The notes: generated by a model from the sequence alone, not told the origin. A stretch of DNA of 64,000 nucleotides from Saccharospirillaceae bacterium (GCA_022448365.1 JAKVCS010000003.1:1550001-1614000); one strand, 5' to 3'; positions 34,051-44,071 are shown, counted from the stretch's first letter. Made by a program: numbers and translations.

Positions 34051-36462
34051 TCAGCCTTTGGCCTGTACTTCCTGAACCGCAAACAACACCTTCTCAGGCG
34101 TTGCTGGCGTATCCAGACGAGGATTCAGTTTGTAATCGCCCATACTGGCAACGGCATCACGAATGGCACTCCATACCGAAATTCCGTGCATAAACGGAGG
34201 TTCACCCACCGCTTTAGAACGATACACCGTGGCTTCACCATTCGGACGGTCTTCCATCAGGTTCACATTGAATTCAAACGGCGTGTCACCTACCGCTGGA
34301 ATTTTATAGGTCGCAGGGCCATTGCTGGCGAGACGCCCCTCGTTATTCCAAACCAGTTCTTCCGTGGTTAACCACCCCATGCCCTGAATAAAGGCACCTT
34401 CGATCTGGCCCACATCAATATCCGGGTTTAATGAACGACCCACATCGTGAAGAATATCGACACGCTGCAATCGGTGCTCCCCCGTTAACGTATCAACAAT
34501 CACTTCGCTCACTGCCGCACCATTTGCGTAATAGTAGAACGGGCGGCCTTTACCGGATTCACGATCGTAGTGAATTTTCGGCGTTTTATAGAAACCAGTA
34601 GATGATAACGGTACACGCCCCATATACGCCTGCTGAACAAAATCTGCGAACGCTACGCGCTGTTCTTCACCATTTTTCTGATAGATCAGATGACTATCAA
34701 ACAGTTTAACGCTATCGACATCCGCCTGATAATGCTCATACGCAAACGCGAATAATCCATCTTTAATTCGTAAACAGGCATCTCGCGCTGCCATACCGTT
34801 CAAGTCGGTACCGGATGACGCTGCCGTTGGCGAGGTGTTTGGAACTTTATCGGTACGAGTAGCAGATACCTGAATGGTATCCAGATCGACCTGGAATTCT
34901 TCCGCCACAACTTGCGCAACTTTCAGGAATAACCCCTGGCCCATTTCTGTACCGCCATGGTTCAGGTGGATGCTGCCATCGGTATAAATATGTACCAGTG
35001 CTCCGGCCTGATTCAAAAACTGTACAGTAAAAGAAATGCCAAATTTAACCGGTGTTAATGCCAGACCTTTCTTCAGAATCGGGCTGGTTTTATTAAACTC
35101 ATTAATCGCCTCACGACGTGCCCAGTAATCTGAGCTTTTTTCCAGGTCAGAAATTAATTCCGACAACAAATTGTGTTCAACTTTCTGGCCATAATGCGTT
35201 TCATCACGCGGATCGATATCACCATCGGCAGTGCGGATGTGGTCATACGTCACACCGTACAAATTACGCTTACGAATGGTCAGCGGATCTTCCCCTAAAT
35301 GACGGGCAATATCATCCATCATTAATTCAGCCAGGATCACACCCTGCGGACCACCAAAACCACGATATGCGGTGTTTGATACTTTGTGCGTTTTCGCCCG
35401 ATGGCCAGTCACCGTTGCGTTATTCAGATAATAAGCGTTGTCGGAATGGAACATGGCACGATCGACGATCGCGTCACTTAAATCCGGTGAGTTACCACAA
35501 TCGCCGGTAACAATTAAATCGGCGCCGTGAATAATGCCTTGCTCGTCAAAACCAACATCGTACTGGTTGTAGAATGGGTGACGTTTACCGGTCATCACCA
35601 TATCGTCATGGCGGGTCATGCGGTATTTAACCGGCTTGCCGGTTTTATGTGCCATGATCGCAGCAATACAGGCCAATGGTGCGGCCTGAGTTTCTTTACC
35701 ACCAAAACCCCCACCCATACGACGAACTTCAACCTGCACTTTGTTAATGCTGATGTCCAACACTTCAGCGACCAGCTTCTGAACTTCAGTAGGATGTTGG
35801 CTGGATGAGTACACATGCATACCACCATCTTCGGTTGGCAACACAGAACACACCTGCCCCTCAAGATAGAAATGCTCCTGGCCATTAACGTGCATCTGCC
35901 CCTGAATACGATGAGCGGCATTCTTTAATGCGGTTTCAGAGTCACCACGCTGATGCTGGTGAGTCGGGCGAACAAAAAAATTCTGTTCCAGAGCTTGCTC
36001 AACATCCAGTACCGGCTCCAGCACCTGATATTCAATTTTGGCTTTTTTAACCGCTGCACGGGCAATCTCAATACTGGTCGCGGCCACCGCAAAAATCGGC
36101 TGGCCAACATACTCGCAGGTTTCTTCCACCAACACCGGGTCGCCAGAAAAAACGGGGCCAATGTCAACGTGACCCGGCACATCTTCTACCGTAATCACAT
36201 CAACGACCCCCAGGGTTTCTCTAACTGCGAAGAGATCGATCGACTTAATTTTCGCATGTGGGTAAGCGCTGCCTCCCACCGCGATGTGCAACTGATTGGG
36301 TAACTCCGGCATGTCATCAACATACACAGCTTTACCGGTAACGTGTTTATTCGCACTTTCGTGCTTCATGCTTTGACCTGTGTGTCCTTTCAGCTTTTTC
36401 ACTTTTTGCGGACGTTCACGCAAGGTCATTTCATTATCGGGAGTATCAATTAACTTACGCAT
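34051..36462 (-). CDS. xdhB: Xanthine dehydrogenase, molybdopterin-binding subunit
   Basis: 803 residues. Oxidises hypoxanthine and xanthine to urate at the molybdenum centre. Visible: the N-terminal hammerhead (HVTGKAVYVDDMPELPNQ near 38), RRMGGGFGGKETQAAP (about 248, Mo-cofactor contacts), AYRGFGGPQG, and the C-terminal KAVGEPPFMHGISVW with the catalytic glutamate in GEPP. ATG 36462 is chosen because the family starts close to it; it overlaps the xdhA stop by 8 bp. A longer frame upstream is the 3' end of xdhA in another phase. Confidence 0.96.
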   Translation of the reverse strand: MRKLIDTPDNEMTLRERPQKVKKLKGHTGQSMKHESANKHVTGKAVYVDDMPELPNQLHIAVGGSAYPHAKIKSIDLFAVRETLGVVDVITVEDVPGHVDIGPVFSGDPVLVEETCEYVGQPIFAVAATSIEIARAAVKKAKIEYQVLEPVLDVEQALEQNFFVRPTHQHQRGDSETALKNAAHRIQGQMHVNGQEHFYLEGQVCSVLPTEDGGMHVYSSSQHPTEVQKLVAEVLDISINKVQVEVRRMGGGFGGKETQAAPLACIAAIMAHKTGKPVKYRMTRHDDMVMTGKRHPFYNQYDVGFDEQGIIHGADLIVTGDCGNSPDLSDAIVDRAMFHSDNAYYLNNATVTGHRAKTHKVSNTAYRGFGGPQGVILAELMMDDIARHLGEDPLTIRKRNLYGVTYDHIRTADGDIDPRDETHYGQKVEHNLLSELISDLEKSSDYWARREAINEFNKTSPILKKGLALTPVKFGISFTVQFLNQAGALVHIYTDGSIHLNHGGTEMGQGLFLKVAQVVAEEFQVDLDTIQVSATRTDKVPNTSPTAASSGTDLNGMAARDACLRIKDGLFAFAYEHYQADVDSVKLFDSHLIYQKNGEEQRVAFADFVQQAYMGRVPLSSTGFYKTPKIHYDRESGKGRPFYYYANGAAVSEVIVDTLTGEHRLQRVDILHDVGRSLNPDIDVGQIEGAFIQGMGWLTTEELVWNNEGRLASNGPATYKIPAVGDTPFEFNVNLMEDRPNGEATVYRSKAVGEPPFMHGISVWSAIRDAVASMGDYKLNPRLDTPATPEKVLFAVQEVQAKG

Positions 36463-38026
36463 TGTGATGCTCCATCGGGTTAATGGCGTCTCTTGCAGCA
36501 AGCTGACTCGAGTGAATATTCTCGATTCGTGAAATGCTGTCTGGCTGTAGTAGCTCCAACGCACATTTCTGAACCAGATTTTTCGCCACTAATAAGCGAT
36601 ATTCATCGGTCGCCCGGACATCGGTCATTGGCGTAAAATCCTGCGATAACTTTTCTGCCGCCTGGCGAAACTGAGCGCTGTTCAACGGTAAACCCGTCAA
36701 CTCAGCTTCCAGCTGCAAGGCCGCTTTCGGAATAGCCGCCATTCCACCAAAGCCGGTGCTGATTGCCGTCACGGTTCTTTCCTCCGACACCGATACTTTA
36801 AACGCGGCCAGTACTGCCGAAATATCGTCTTCAAGGCGCTTGGAAATTTTGTAGACCTTTAACAGCTCACCAACCTTCAATTTGGGAATCTTAATCGTAC
36901 GAACATATTCACCCGGCTGTTGCACGGTTTGTTTGTAGTCAACAAAAAAGTCCTTCAATTTCAGCCAGCGCGAGCCGGTTTCGTTTATCATGCCCGGCGC
37001 CGAAGCAAGCTCAATACAGGCGCCCAGCGCTAATAGCACCGGTGGTGTATCGCCAATTGGTGAAGCGTTGGCGATGTTGCCGCCAAGCGTACCGTTGTTG
37101 CGTACCTGACGAGATCCAAGACGCTGCAATAGCTGGGCGAATTCCGGGAAGTAATGGGCCAGCAGTGGCTCAACGTCGCTGTAAGTCGCCGCAGCCCCAA
37201 TCAATAGGGCATGTTCCTCATCATTAATGGCCTTTAGCGAGGCAATACCGTTAATGGCAATCAGCTGGTCGATGGGTTTGAGAAACTGGGTAACATCCAG
37301 TGCCAGATCGGTAGCACCTGCCACCAATCGCGCTTGCGGATATTGCTGCAACAGCTGCTTTAACTGATCTTCATTCTGCGGCGCCCAGGCCTGCTGCTCA
37401 GCCTTACCAAAGCCAGCTTGTTCTGTGGTAGTGGCATTGTCTTCTTCAACGATAGTCGCTGCCTTGAACTCTGCTGAGACCCCAGGCTGCCAAACCTGTA
37501 CGGCCTGGTCACGATTGTCCGGGTAATCATTGAGGTGAGAAGCTGCTTCAATAATCGGACGATAACCGGTGCAGCGGCACAAGTTACCCGACAGAGCTTC
37601 GATAATCTGATGCTGAGTTGCCTGCTGCTGTGCATCTTCGCCATGGTTGATTGACTCATGCAGTGCCGCCAGAGACATCACAATACCCGGGGTACAAAAA
37701 CCACACTGAGAGCCATGGTAATCCACCATCGCCTGCTGCGCCGGGTGCAGCTCAGCGCCGCCACCAGTTGCCAGCGCATCGACCGTGACAACACTTTTAC
37801 CATTCAGCTGAGCAACAAAGGTGATACAGGCGTTGATCGCTTTGTAGCGCCACTGACCGTCTTGTTGTTCTCCCAACAGGACGGAACAGGCGCCACAATC
37901 ACCGGAGCCACACCCTTCTTTTGTACCTGTCTGAGCTTGCTGAGATCGTAAATAGCGTAATAACGTCGTATCACTGGCCAAATCTTGTACAATCGTCAGA
38001 TTCCCATTCAAAAAAAATCGAACCAC
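36455..38026 (-). CDS. xdhA: Xanthine dehydrogenase, FAD and iron-sulfur subunit
   Basis: 523 residues. An N-terminal plant-type [2Fe-2S] domain (KEGCGSGDCGACSVLL near 38) is followed by a second [2Fe-2S] helical domain (CGFCTPGIVMSL and NLCRCTGYRPI near 110-160). The FAD domain (about 235-420) has LVAGATDLALDV and LGGNIANASPIGDTPP, and a CO-dehydrogenase flavoprotein C-terminal domain ends it. GTG 38026 is preferred because the protein family opens with a VRFFLNGN-like strand and AGAGG lies upstream, though 11 bases away. An upstream TTG at 38098 would add 24 unlikely residues. First gene of the minus-strand purine run, divergent from the ABC importer. Confidence 0.94.
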   Translation of the reverse strand: MVRFFLNGNLTIVQDLASDTTLLRYLRSQQAQTGTKEGCGSGDCGACSVLLGEQQDGQWRYKAINACITFVAQLNGKSVVTVDALATGGGAELHPAQQAMVDYHGSQCGFCTPGIVMSLAALHESINHGEDAQQQATQHQIIEALSGNLCRCTGYRPIIEAASHLNDYPDNRDQAVQVWQPGVSAEFKAATIVEEDNATTTEQAGFGKAEQQAWAPQNEDQLKQLLQQYPQARLVAGATDLALDVTQFLKPIDQLIAINGIASLKAINDEEHALLIGAAATYSDVEPLLAHYFPEFAQLLQRLGSRQVRNNGTLGGNIANASPIGDTPPVLLALGACIELASAPGMINETGSRWLKLKDFFVDYKQTVQQPGEYVRTIKIPKLKVGELLKVYKISKRLEDDISAVLAAFKVSVSEERTVTAISTGFGGMAAIPKAALQLEAELTGLPLNSAQFRQAAEKLSQDFTPMTDVRATDEYRLLVAKNLVQKCALELLQPDSISRIENIHSSQLAARDAINPMEHHNA

Positions 38027-38508
38027 GTTTGCGTCTGCCTCTTCGTTCTTATATCTGTGATTTCTTCTCGCTGAATCACATAGCAATATCCTGACCAATT
38101 AGACAACTTAATAACTATGAATGGCAAGCCCTGTTCAGCTACAGGCCTATTTAGTCAGTTAAAAGTGTCGCTATATCACTGATTATTGCTGTTACCTAAA
38201 GGGTTATTACTGAAATTTTTATACGCAGTTGTTACCGCAATACCCAATTGCCACTAAATCTAACCATTTAGTCAGCTTTGCACCAACATAAAACAATGCG
38301 TTCTTAATATTGCACCGGATGTGTGCATTCGTATCTGGCAAAAAATACTTACCCAGCGAAAAGAGAGAATATTTCGGCGCATTTCACCCCACGAATAAGC
38401 TGACCTTTTGATTAAATTTTTATTAAAATGCCATTTTTCTTCCTACACCCCACTAAAGATGGCAGGCGAATTGCTTTGTCATTTCGACCAGGCGGTCAGA
38501 AGCTGTAT
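38027..38508. promoter_or_regulatory. Divergent regulatory region between xdhA and the purine importer
   Basis: About 480 bp without a gene. CTGACTAAAT occurs twice, read on the minus strand, at 38149-38158 and 38266-38275. The second copy is half of an inverted repeat CTAAAT-N6-ATTTAG (38254-38271). A near-copy (CTGACTAAGT) lies upstream of puuE at 26132-26141. This may be an operator of a purine regulator. The same TTTAGTCAG core also appears near 3306 upstream of the aminotransferase, so the link is tentative. Confidence 0.4.
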
Positions 38509-40065
38509 ATGAAAAGAATAGAATTAAACAAAATTACCAAACGATATCCGGGGTGTGTTGCCAACGATCAGGTTAGCCTGACGGTAAATGCCGGAGAAAC
38601 ACATGCGCTGTTAGGCGAAAACGGTGCCGGTAAAAGTACCCTGATGAAAATCATTTACGGAGTGGTTGCTCCCGATGAAGGTCAGATGCACTGGCAGGGA
38701 GAAGCCGTTCGCATCAGCGGGCCATCCCATGCGCGGGATCTTGGTATTGGCATGGTGTTTCAGCACTTCTCTTTGTTTGAGACCCTGACGGTGGCGGAAA
38801 ACATTGCGCTGAGTTTGCCAGCAGAAGAAGGAAAAGATCTGCTGGCGCTGAGTCAGCGTATCCGCGACGTGTCTCAACGTTACGGCATGACGCTGGACCC
38901 CGACCGATACGTCAACACCTTATCCATTGGTGAACAGCAGCGAGTAGAAATTGTTCGCTGCTTATTACAAGACGTCAAACTGCTGATTTTAGATGAGCCA
39001 ACTTCGGTGTTAACACCACAGGAAGTGGATGTGTTGTTCCAGACCTTACGTCAGCTTGCTGAAGAAGGCTGCAGTATTTTATTTATTTCTCACAAACTTG
39101 ATGAAGTGCGTGCTTTGTGTGACAACGCAACCATTTTACGCGGCGGTAAAGTCACCGGACACTGTGATCCACGGGTGACATCAACGGCAGAAATTGCGCG
39201 TTTAATGGTAGGTGATGACACACCATTAAGTGAGCATTACGAGCGCGCCGATGGTGGCGAAGTATTTCTGAATATTCGTCAACTGGATTTTAAATCGGAT
39301 GATCCATTCGCCACCGCATTAAAAAATATCAATCTCAATGTAAAAGCCGGTGAAATTCTCGGAATTGCCGGTGTCGCTGGAAATGGTCAGGAAGAGTTAC
39401 TCAATCTGATCAGTGGCGAGGAAACCTGCAATGCCGACAGCGTTTTGTTTGCCGGTAAAGCCGTGGGTAACAAAGGACCGGAAAAACGCCGCCTGGAAGG
39501 GTTGGGGTTCGTACCAGAGGAGCGTCTTGGGCGCGGTGCAGTGCCAGATATGTCATTAGAAGACAATGGCTTATTAACTGCCTATCAGGGCGACCTGACA
39601 AAAAATGGCTGGATTAATAAAAGCAAAGTCAGAGCGTTTGCTGAAAATATTATTAATAAATTTAATGTAAAAACGGCTGGAAGTCTGGCGCAAGCAAAAT
39701 CCCTTTCTGGTGGTAATTTACAGAAATACATTATTGGCCGGGAAATGCTTCAGAATCCGAAATTACTGGTGTGCTCGCACCCAACCTGGGGAGTCGACAT
39801 TGGTGCTGCTATTTTAATCCGCCATGCATTGATTGATTTACGTGATCAGGGCGCAGCCATTCTGGTGGTATCAGAAGATATTGATGAGCTGTACTCCATC
39901 AGTGATCGTATTTGCGCAATTTGTGACGGTCGTCTGTCACCTGTCGCTAAAACCGATGACGTCTCTATTAACCAATTAGGCTTGTGGATGGCCGGTGATT
40001 TTGATCATCAAAGTACCCCTTCCACCGCTTCATCCACCACAGAGCCGGATCAATCATTATGTTAA
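38509..40065 (+). CDS. Purine/nucleoside ABC importer, ATP-binding protein
   Basis: 518 residues with two ABC ATPase domains in one chain, as in sugar (RbsA-like) and BMP-type nucleoside importers. The first domain has Walker A LLGENGAGKST, signature LSIGEQQRVEIV and Walker B LLILDEPTSVLT. The second has the degenerate GVAGNGQEELL, signature LSGGNLQKYIIG and LLVCSHPTWGVD. ATG 38509 matches the usual N-terminus (RIELNKITKRYPG); the in-frame ATG at 38428 would add 27 residues. Overlaps the first permease gene by 7 bp. Confidence 0.92.
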   Translation: MKRIELNKITKRYPGCVANDQVSLTVNAGETHALLGENGAGKSTLMKIIYGVVAPDEGQMHWQGEAVRISGPSHARDLGIGMVFQHFSLFETLTVAENIALSLPAEEGKDLLALSQRIRDVSQRYGMTLDPDRYVNTLSIGEQQRVEIVRCLLQDVKLLILDEPTSVLTPQEVDVLFQTLRQLAEEGCSILFISHKLDEVRALCDNATILRGGKVTGHCDPRVTSTAEIARLMVGDDTPLSEHYERADGGEVFLNIRQLDFKSDDPFATALKNINLNVKAGEILGIAGVAGNGQEELLNLISGEETCNADSVLFAGKAVGNKGPEKRRLEGLGFVPEERLGRGAVPDMSLEDNGLLTAYQGDLTKNGWINKSKVRAFAENIINKFNVKTAGSLAQAKSLSGGNLQKYIIGREMLQNPKLLVCSHPTWGVDIGAAILIRHALIDLRDQGAAILVVSEDIDELYSISDRICAICDGRLSPVAKTDDVSINQLGLWMAGDFDHQSTPSTASSTTEPDQSLC

Positions 40066-41147
40066 CGCTGGAAAAACGTCCGTCCGACAGTCAGACAATG
40101 TCCTATTTGTCTCCGCTGCTGGCGATTATGCTCACGCTGTTAAGCGGCGCTTTGTTATTTACCGCCATGGGAAAAGACCCGCTGGCGTCTCTATATACTT
40201 TTTTTGTATCGCCGTTAAGTGACCTGTATGGCTGGACCGAACTGGGAACCAAGGCCGGGCCACTATTACTCTGTGCAATGGGTCTGATGCTGTGCTTTAA
40301 AGCAAAGATCTGGAATATTGGTGCTGAAGGTCAGTTTATTTTAGGCGGCCTGGGCGGTGGTTATATTGCGCTGGAGCTGCTGGAAGCTGAAGGTTTCTGG
40401 GTGTTACCCACCGTACTGTTCTTTGGCGCTGTGTGTGGCATGGCATGGGCAGGATTGGCAGCGCTATTAAAGACCAAATTCAACGCCAATGAAATTCTGA
40501 CCACCATCATGCTGAACTACATCGCTTTAAATTGGCTGTTGTATGGCGTGCACGGACCCTTAAAAGATCCGCAAGGTTTTAACTTCCCTGAGTCGGCCAT
40601 TTTTTCAGAAGCCGCCACTCTGCCGGTGTTGTTCGACGATTATCGCCTGAATATCAGCATTTTCTTTGCACTGTTTGCGATGGCTGCGATATGGACGCTG
40701 ATGTCACGCAGCATGGTGGGCTTTCAGATTGCAGTGCTGGGGGAAGACAAATCGGCCGCTGCATTTGCAGGTTTTAAAGCCAATCGCCTGACCTGGCTGG
40801 CACTGTTGGCCTGTGGTGCCCTGGCGGGTCTGGCCGGTGTCAGCGAAGTCACCGGTACCGTTGGCCAGTTAACACCGTATATCTCACCTGGATATGGCTA
40901 TGCCGCCATTATTGTTGCCTTTCTGGGGCGTATGCATCCGCTGGGCATCTTATTCGCCAGTATGCTGTTGGCTCTAACCTATATGGGCGGTGAAATGGCG
41001 CAAATGGATTTAGGTCTGCCGAAATCGTTAACCGGTTTATTCCAGGGCATGCTGCTGTTTTATTTATTAGCCTGCGATCTGCTGATCAGCTATCGCATCG
41101 TCAAAACCAAAAAAACATCAACCAGTCATTCAGTTGCTGCGGGCTAA
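40059..41147 (+). CDS. Purine/nucleoside ABC importer, permease 1
   Basis: 362 residues, BPD_transp_2 family (like YufP/NupP). About nine to ten membrane helices. Family features are KAKIWNIGAEGQFILGGLGG (about 89-108), FNANEILTTIMLNYIALNW and an EAA-like region with FLGRMHPLGI near 290. It pairs with permease 2 to form the channel. Second gene of the ATPase-permease-permease-binding protein order. Confidence 0.92.
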   Translation: MLTLEKRPSDSQTMSYLSPLLAIMLTLLSGALLFTAMGKDPLASLYTFFVSPLSDLYGWTELGTKAGPLLLCAMGLMLCFKAKIWNIGAEGQFILGGLGGGYIALELLEAEGFWVLPTVLFFGAVCGMAWAGLAALLKTKFNANEILTTIMLNYIALNWLLYGVHGPLKDPQGFNFPESAIFSEAATLPVLFDDYRLNISIFFALFAMAAIWTLMSRSMVGFQIAVLGEDKSAAAFAGFKANRLTWLALLACGALAGLAGVSEVTGTVGQLTPYISPGYGYAAIIVAFLGRMHPLGILFASMLLALTYMGGEMAQMDLGLPKSLTGLFQGMLLFYLLACDLLISYRIVKTKKTSTSHSVAAG

Positions 41148-41165
41148 ACGAGGGTAACAAACATT

Positions 41166-42092
41166 ATGGATCTCGATCTGATCGTAAATATTTTATTTGC
41201 CACCATTCGTACCGGCACACCGCTAATTCTGATTGCGTTGGGTGAAATGGTTGCCGAAAAATCCGGGGTATTGAACCTGGGTCAGGAAGGCATGGTGCTG
41301 ATGGGGGCTGTGTGCGGGTTTATGGCAGCCGTTGTTACCGGTAATGCCGGCTTGGGCGTTGTTGCTGCCATCATTGCCGGCATGCTGGTATCGCTGCTAT
41401 TCGGCTTTCTCGCCATTTCCCTGGTAACCAACCAGGTGGCCACCGGCTTGGCTCTGACCATTTTTGGTATCGGTTTAAGTGCCTTTTTAGGTGCTGGTTA
41501 TGTTGGTATGGCTATCGAAGGTATTACTCCGTGGGAAATTCCCCTGTTAAGTGAGCTACCCATTGTTGGCAAAATCTTATTCAGTCAGGACCCTCTGGTG
41601 TATTTGTCATGGATTTTATTTGGTCTGATTTTCTGGTGCTTCCGCAGTACTCGCGTTGGTCTGACTGTTCGCGCGGTGGGTGAAAATCCGGAAGCGGCTA
41701 ACGCCATCGGAATTCCGGTAATGAAGGTTCGCTACGGTGCGGTGTTGTTTGGTGGCGCAATGGCCGGACTTGCCGGAGGGTATTTATCATTGGCTTATAC
41801 ACCGATGTGGAATGAAGGCATGTCAGCCGGTCGTGGCTGGATTGCACTGGCTCTGGTGGTATTCGCCAGCTGGAAAGCCGAACGTATTTTATTGGGTGCC
41901 TATTTATTTGGTGCCGCCAGCATTATGCACCTGGTTTTACAGGGGTTGGGCTTTGAAGCCTCACCAAACCTGTTGGCCATGTTGCCATACGTTGCCACGA
42001 TCGCTGTGCTTGTGGTGATTGCCAATGATTCGATTAAAGCCAAGCTGAGTACACCTTTAGCGCTGGGTCAGCCGTATCGGCCTCAGATGTAA
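41166..42092 (+). CDS. Purine/nucleoside ABC importer, permease 2
   Basis: 308 residues, same family as permease 1. It has eight or nine membrane helices with EKSGVLNLGQEGMVLMGAV (about 31-49), TRVGLTVRAVGENPEAANA and MAGLAGGYLSLAYTP (about 197). GAGGGTAACAAAC lies before the ATG, 18 bp after permease 1. Confidence 0.93.
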   Translation: MDLDLIVNILFATIRTGTPLILIALGEMVAEKSGVLNLGQEGMVLMGAVCGFMAAVVTGNAGLGVVAAIIAGMLVSLLFGFLAISLVTNQVATGLALTIFGIGLSAFLGAGYVGMAIEGITPWEIPLLSELPIVGKILFSQDPLVYLSWILFGLIFWCFRSTRVGLTVRAVGENPEAANAIGIPVMKVRYGAVLFGGAMAGLAGGYLSLAYTPMWNEGMSAGRGWIALALVVFASWKAERILLGAYLFGAASIMHLVLQGLGFEASPNLLAMLPYVATIAVLVVIANDSIKAKLSTPLALGQPYRPQM

Positions 42093-42148
42093 TCAGCGGT
42101 AAACAAGAAATTAATAACTGTAATACTATCAGAGAGAAGGAGACCGTC

Positions 42149-43225
42149 ATGGCTCGCAATAAAATCGCAATGCTGCTTTCGGCAGCAACAGTGGCACTGG
42201 GTGCCAGCTTCGCTAACGCTGAAGATCCGCTGAAAATCGGCTTCGTATACGTTGGTCCAACCGGCGATGCCGGCTGGACTTACGCACACGACGAAGCACG
42301 TAAGCACATGGAAGCTCAGCTGGGTGATAAAGTTGAAACCAGTTACGTTGAAAGTGTTGCTGAAGGCCCGGATGCTGAACGTGTTATTCGTCGTCTGGCG
42401 AAAGATCACGGTCTGATTTTCACCACCTCGTTTGGCTACATGAACCCAACTCTGAAAGTCGCCAAGCGTTTCCCAAAAGTGAAATTCGAGCACGCGACTG
42501 GCTACAAACAGTCAAAAAATATGGGAACCTACTTTGCACGTGCTTACCAGGGTCGTTACCTGACCGGTATGGTTGCTGGCAAAATGACCAAGTCTAACGT
42601 ATTGGGTTACGTGGCTTCTTTCCCGATTCCGGAAGTTATTCGTGGCATCAACGCTTTCACCAAAGGTGCGAAAGAAGTTAATCCAAACGTAACGGTTAAA
42701 GTGGTATGGGCAAGTACCTGGTATGACCCGGCCAAAGAGCGTGAAGCGGCAGAAACGCTGATGCTGCAAGGTGCTGATATCCTGACCCAACACACCGATT
42801 CTGCTGCGGTTATTCAGGCTGCAGAATCAAAAGGTAAATACGCGATTGGTTACCACTCTGACATGAGTGCGTATGGTGCCAAAGCACACCTGACGGCGGC
42901 CGTTCATAACTGGAGCGATCTGTATGTAGCAAAAGCCAAGTCTGTAATTGATGGCACATGGAAATCCGAAGACCTGTGGCCGGGTATCGCAGAAGGGGCA
43001 ACAGACTTAGCACCGTTCAACGATGCAGTTCCTGCTGACGTGAAAGCAATGGTTGAAGCGAAAAAAGCCGATATCAAAGCTGGCAAAGTACGTGTGTTCG
43101 ACGGTCCGGTAACCGCGCAGGACGGTACTGTAAAAGCCACAGCGGATCAGTCTCTGTCTGACGGCGACCTGAAAGGTATGAACTGGTACATCGATGGTGT
43201 TGAAGGCAAGTTACCTCAGTCTTAA
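42149..43225 (+). CDS. BMP-family substrate-binding protein of purine/nucleoside importer
   Basis: 358 residues. Periplasmic binding protein with a signal peptide (MARNKIAMLLSAATVALGAS, cleavage after FANA). The BMP/Med domain has IGFVYVGPTGDAGWTYAHDE (about 31-50), the family opening for nucleoside or purine binding proteins. DGTVKATADQSLSDGDLKGMNW at the C-terminus also fits. AGAAGGAG precedes the ATG. Next to purine degradation genes, the ligand is likely a purine base, nucleoside or xanthine. Confidence 0.92.
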   Translation: MARNKIAMLLSAATVALGASFANAEDPLKIGFVYVGPTGDAGWTYAHDEARKHMEAQLGDKVETSYVESVAEGPDAERVIRRLAKDHGLIFTTSFGYMNPTLKVAKRFPKVKFEHATGYKQSKNMGTYFARAYQGRYLTGMVAGKMTKSNVLGYVASFPIPEVIRGINAFTKGAKEVNPNVTVKVVWASTWYDPAKEREAAETLMLQGADILTQHTDSAAVIQAAESKGKYAIGYHSDMSAYGAKAHLTAAVHNWSDLYVAKAKSVIDGTWKSEDLWPGIAEGATDLAPFNDAVPADVKAMVEAKKADIKAGKVRVFDGPVTAQDGTVKATADQSLSDGDLKGMNWYIDGVEGKLPQS

Positions 43226-43300
43226 GCACCCGTGTTTGCAATTGTTAAATTTGAAAACGGTCTGGCCGCGGTAACCCGCGACCAGGCAAAAAAACCTGGA

Positions 43301-43331
43301 GATAAAAATCATGAAAAAACAATTATTAACT
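43301..43331 (+). promoter_or_regulatory. A-rich motif at the start of the OmpK/Tsx-like channel gene
   Basis: GGAGATAAAAATC precedes the ATG, which is followed by AAAAAACAATTA. The GATAAAAAT part equals the motif in sRNA 2 (10406-10414). It is a possible Hfq/Crc-type translational control site. Confidence 0.35.
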
Positions 43332-44042
43332 GCAGCTATGATCGCGGCGGCTTCAACTGGCGTTTCTGCTGAGCAATACTGGGCAGACAACAGCGTGTCG
43401 GCACTGTACGGCAGCGATTACAAACTGTCCGGCCCAAATGAAGACAACAAACTGACCACCATGACCCTGGAGCACGTATCCGGTCATAGCTGGGGTGGTT
43501 TGTTCTTCTTCGTTGACCGTCATGTAGGCGAAAGTGGCCCTAGCACTGCGCAATTTAAAGAAACGTATGGTGAGTTCTCTCCTAAGTTCACCCTGCAATC
43601 TTTTGAAGGTGGCTTTGTTAAAAACATTAACGCCGCATTCACTTATGAGTTTGGCTCCACCAGCTCAGGCTTCTCTCAGGATAACTACCTGTACGGTATT
43701 GGCGCCGACCTGAACATTCCAGGCATGAACTTCGCCAGCGCTACGGTTTATTACGCCAACAACGAAACATCTGAAGATGATTACCAGCTGACTCTGACCT
43801 ACGGCTGGTCCGCGGGTGAGTTAAATATCGATGGTTATATCGATTACTCAACAGGTGAAGCAGACAACCAAACGTCCAACTTCCACTTCAACCCGCAAAT
43901 CACCTATAACCTGGGTCCGGCTTTGGGTATAGGCAACAAAGTGAAATTGGGTATTGAGTACAGCTACTGGAACAACAAGTTCGGCAACGGTGGTGATATC
44001 GACCAAAATGCCATCAGCGCTCTGTTAAAAGTACATCTGTAA
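43311..44042 (+). CDS. OmpK/Tsx-like outer-membrane nucleoside channel
   Basis: 243 residues. Signal peptide MKKQLLTAAMIAAASTGVSA, then a small beta barrel of about 12 strands with alternating aromatic residues (for example WGGLFFFVDRHVG and FTYEFGSTSSGF), ending in a strand with terminal leucine. It resembles OmpK, related to Tsx, the nucleoside-specific channel of E. coli. It follows the binding-protein gene by 85 bp and ends in a terminator, so it is the outer-membrane step of the importer. Confidence 0.85.
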   Translation: MKKQLLTAAMIAAASTGVSAEQYWADNSVSALYGSDYKLSGPNEDNKLTTMTLEHVSGHSWGGLFFFVDRHVGESGPSTAQFKETYGEFSPKFTLQSFEGGFVKNINAAFTYEFGSTSSGFSQDNYLYGIGADLNIPGMNFASATVYYANNETSEDDYQLTLTYGWSAGELNIDGYIDYSTGEADNQTSNFHFNPQITYNLGPALGIGNKVKLGIEYSYWNNKFGNGGDIDQNAISALLKVHL

Positions 44043-44071
44043 TCGCTGGTTGAGTGATGCAAATATGTAAC

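Noticed and set aside
36463-36564. Longer N-terminus for xdhB starting upstream of 36462
   Set aside because: The extra residues are the xdhA 3' coding region read in another frame, and the family begins at MRKLIDTPDNEM.
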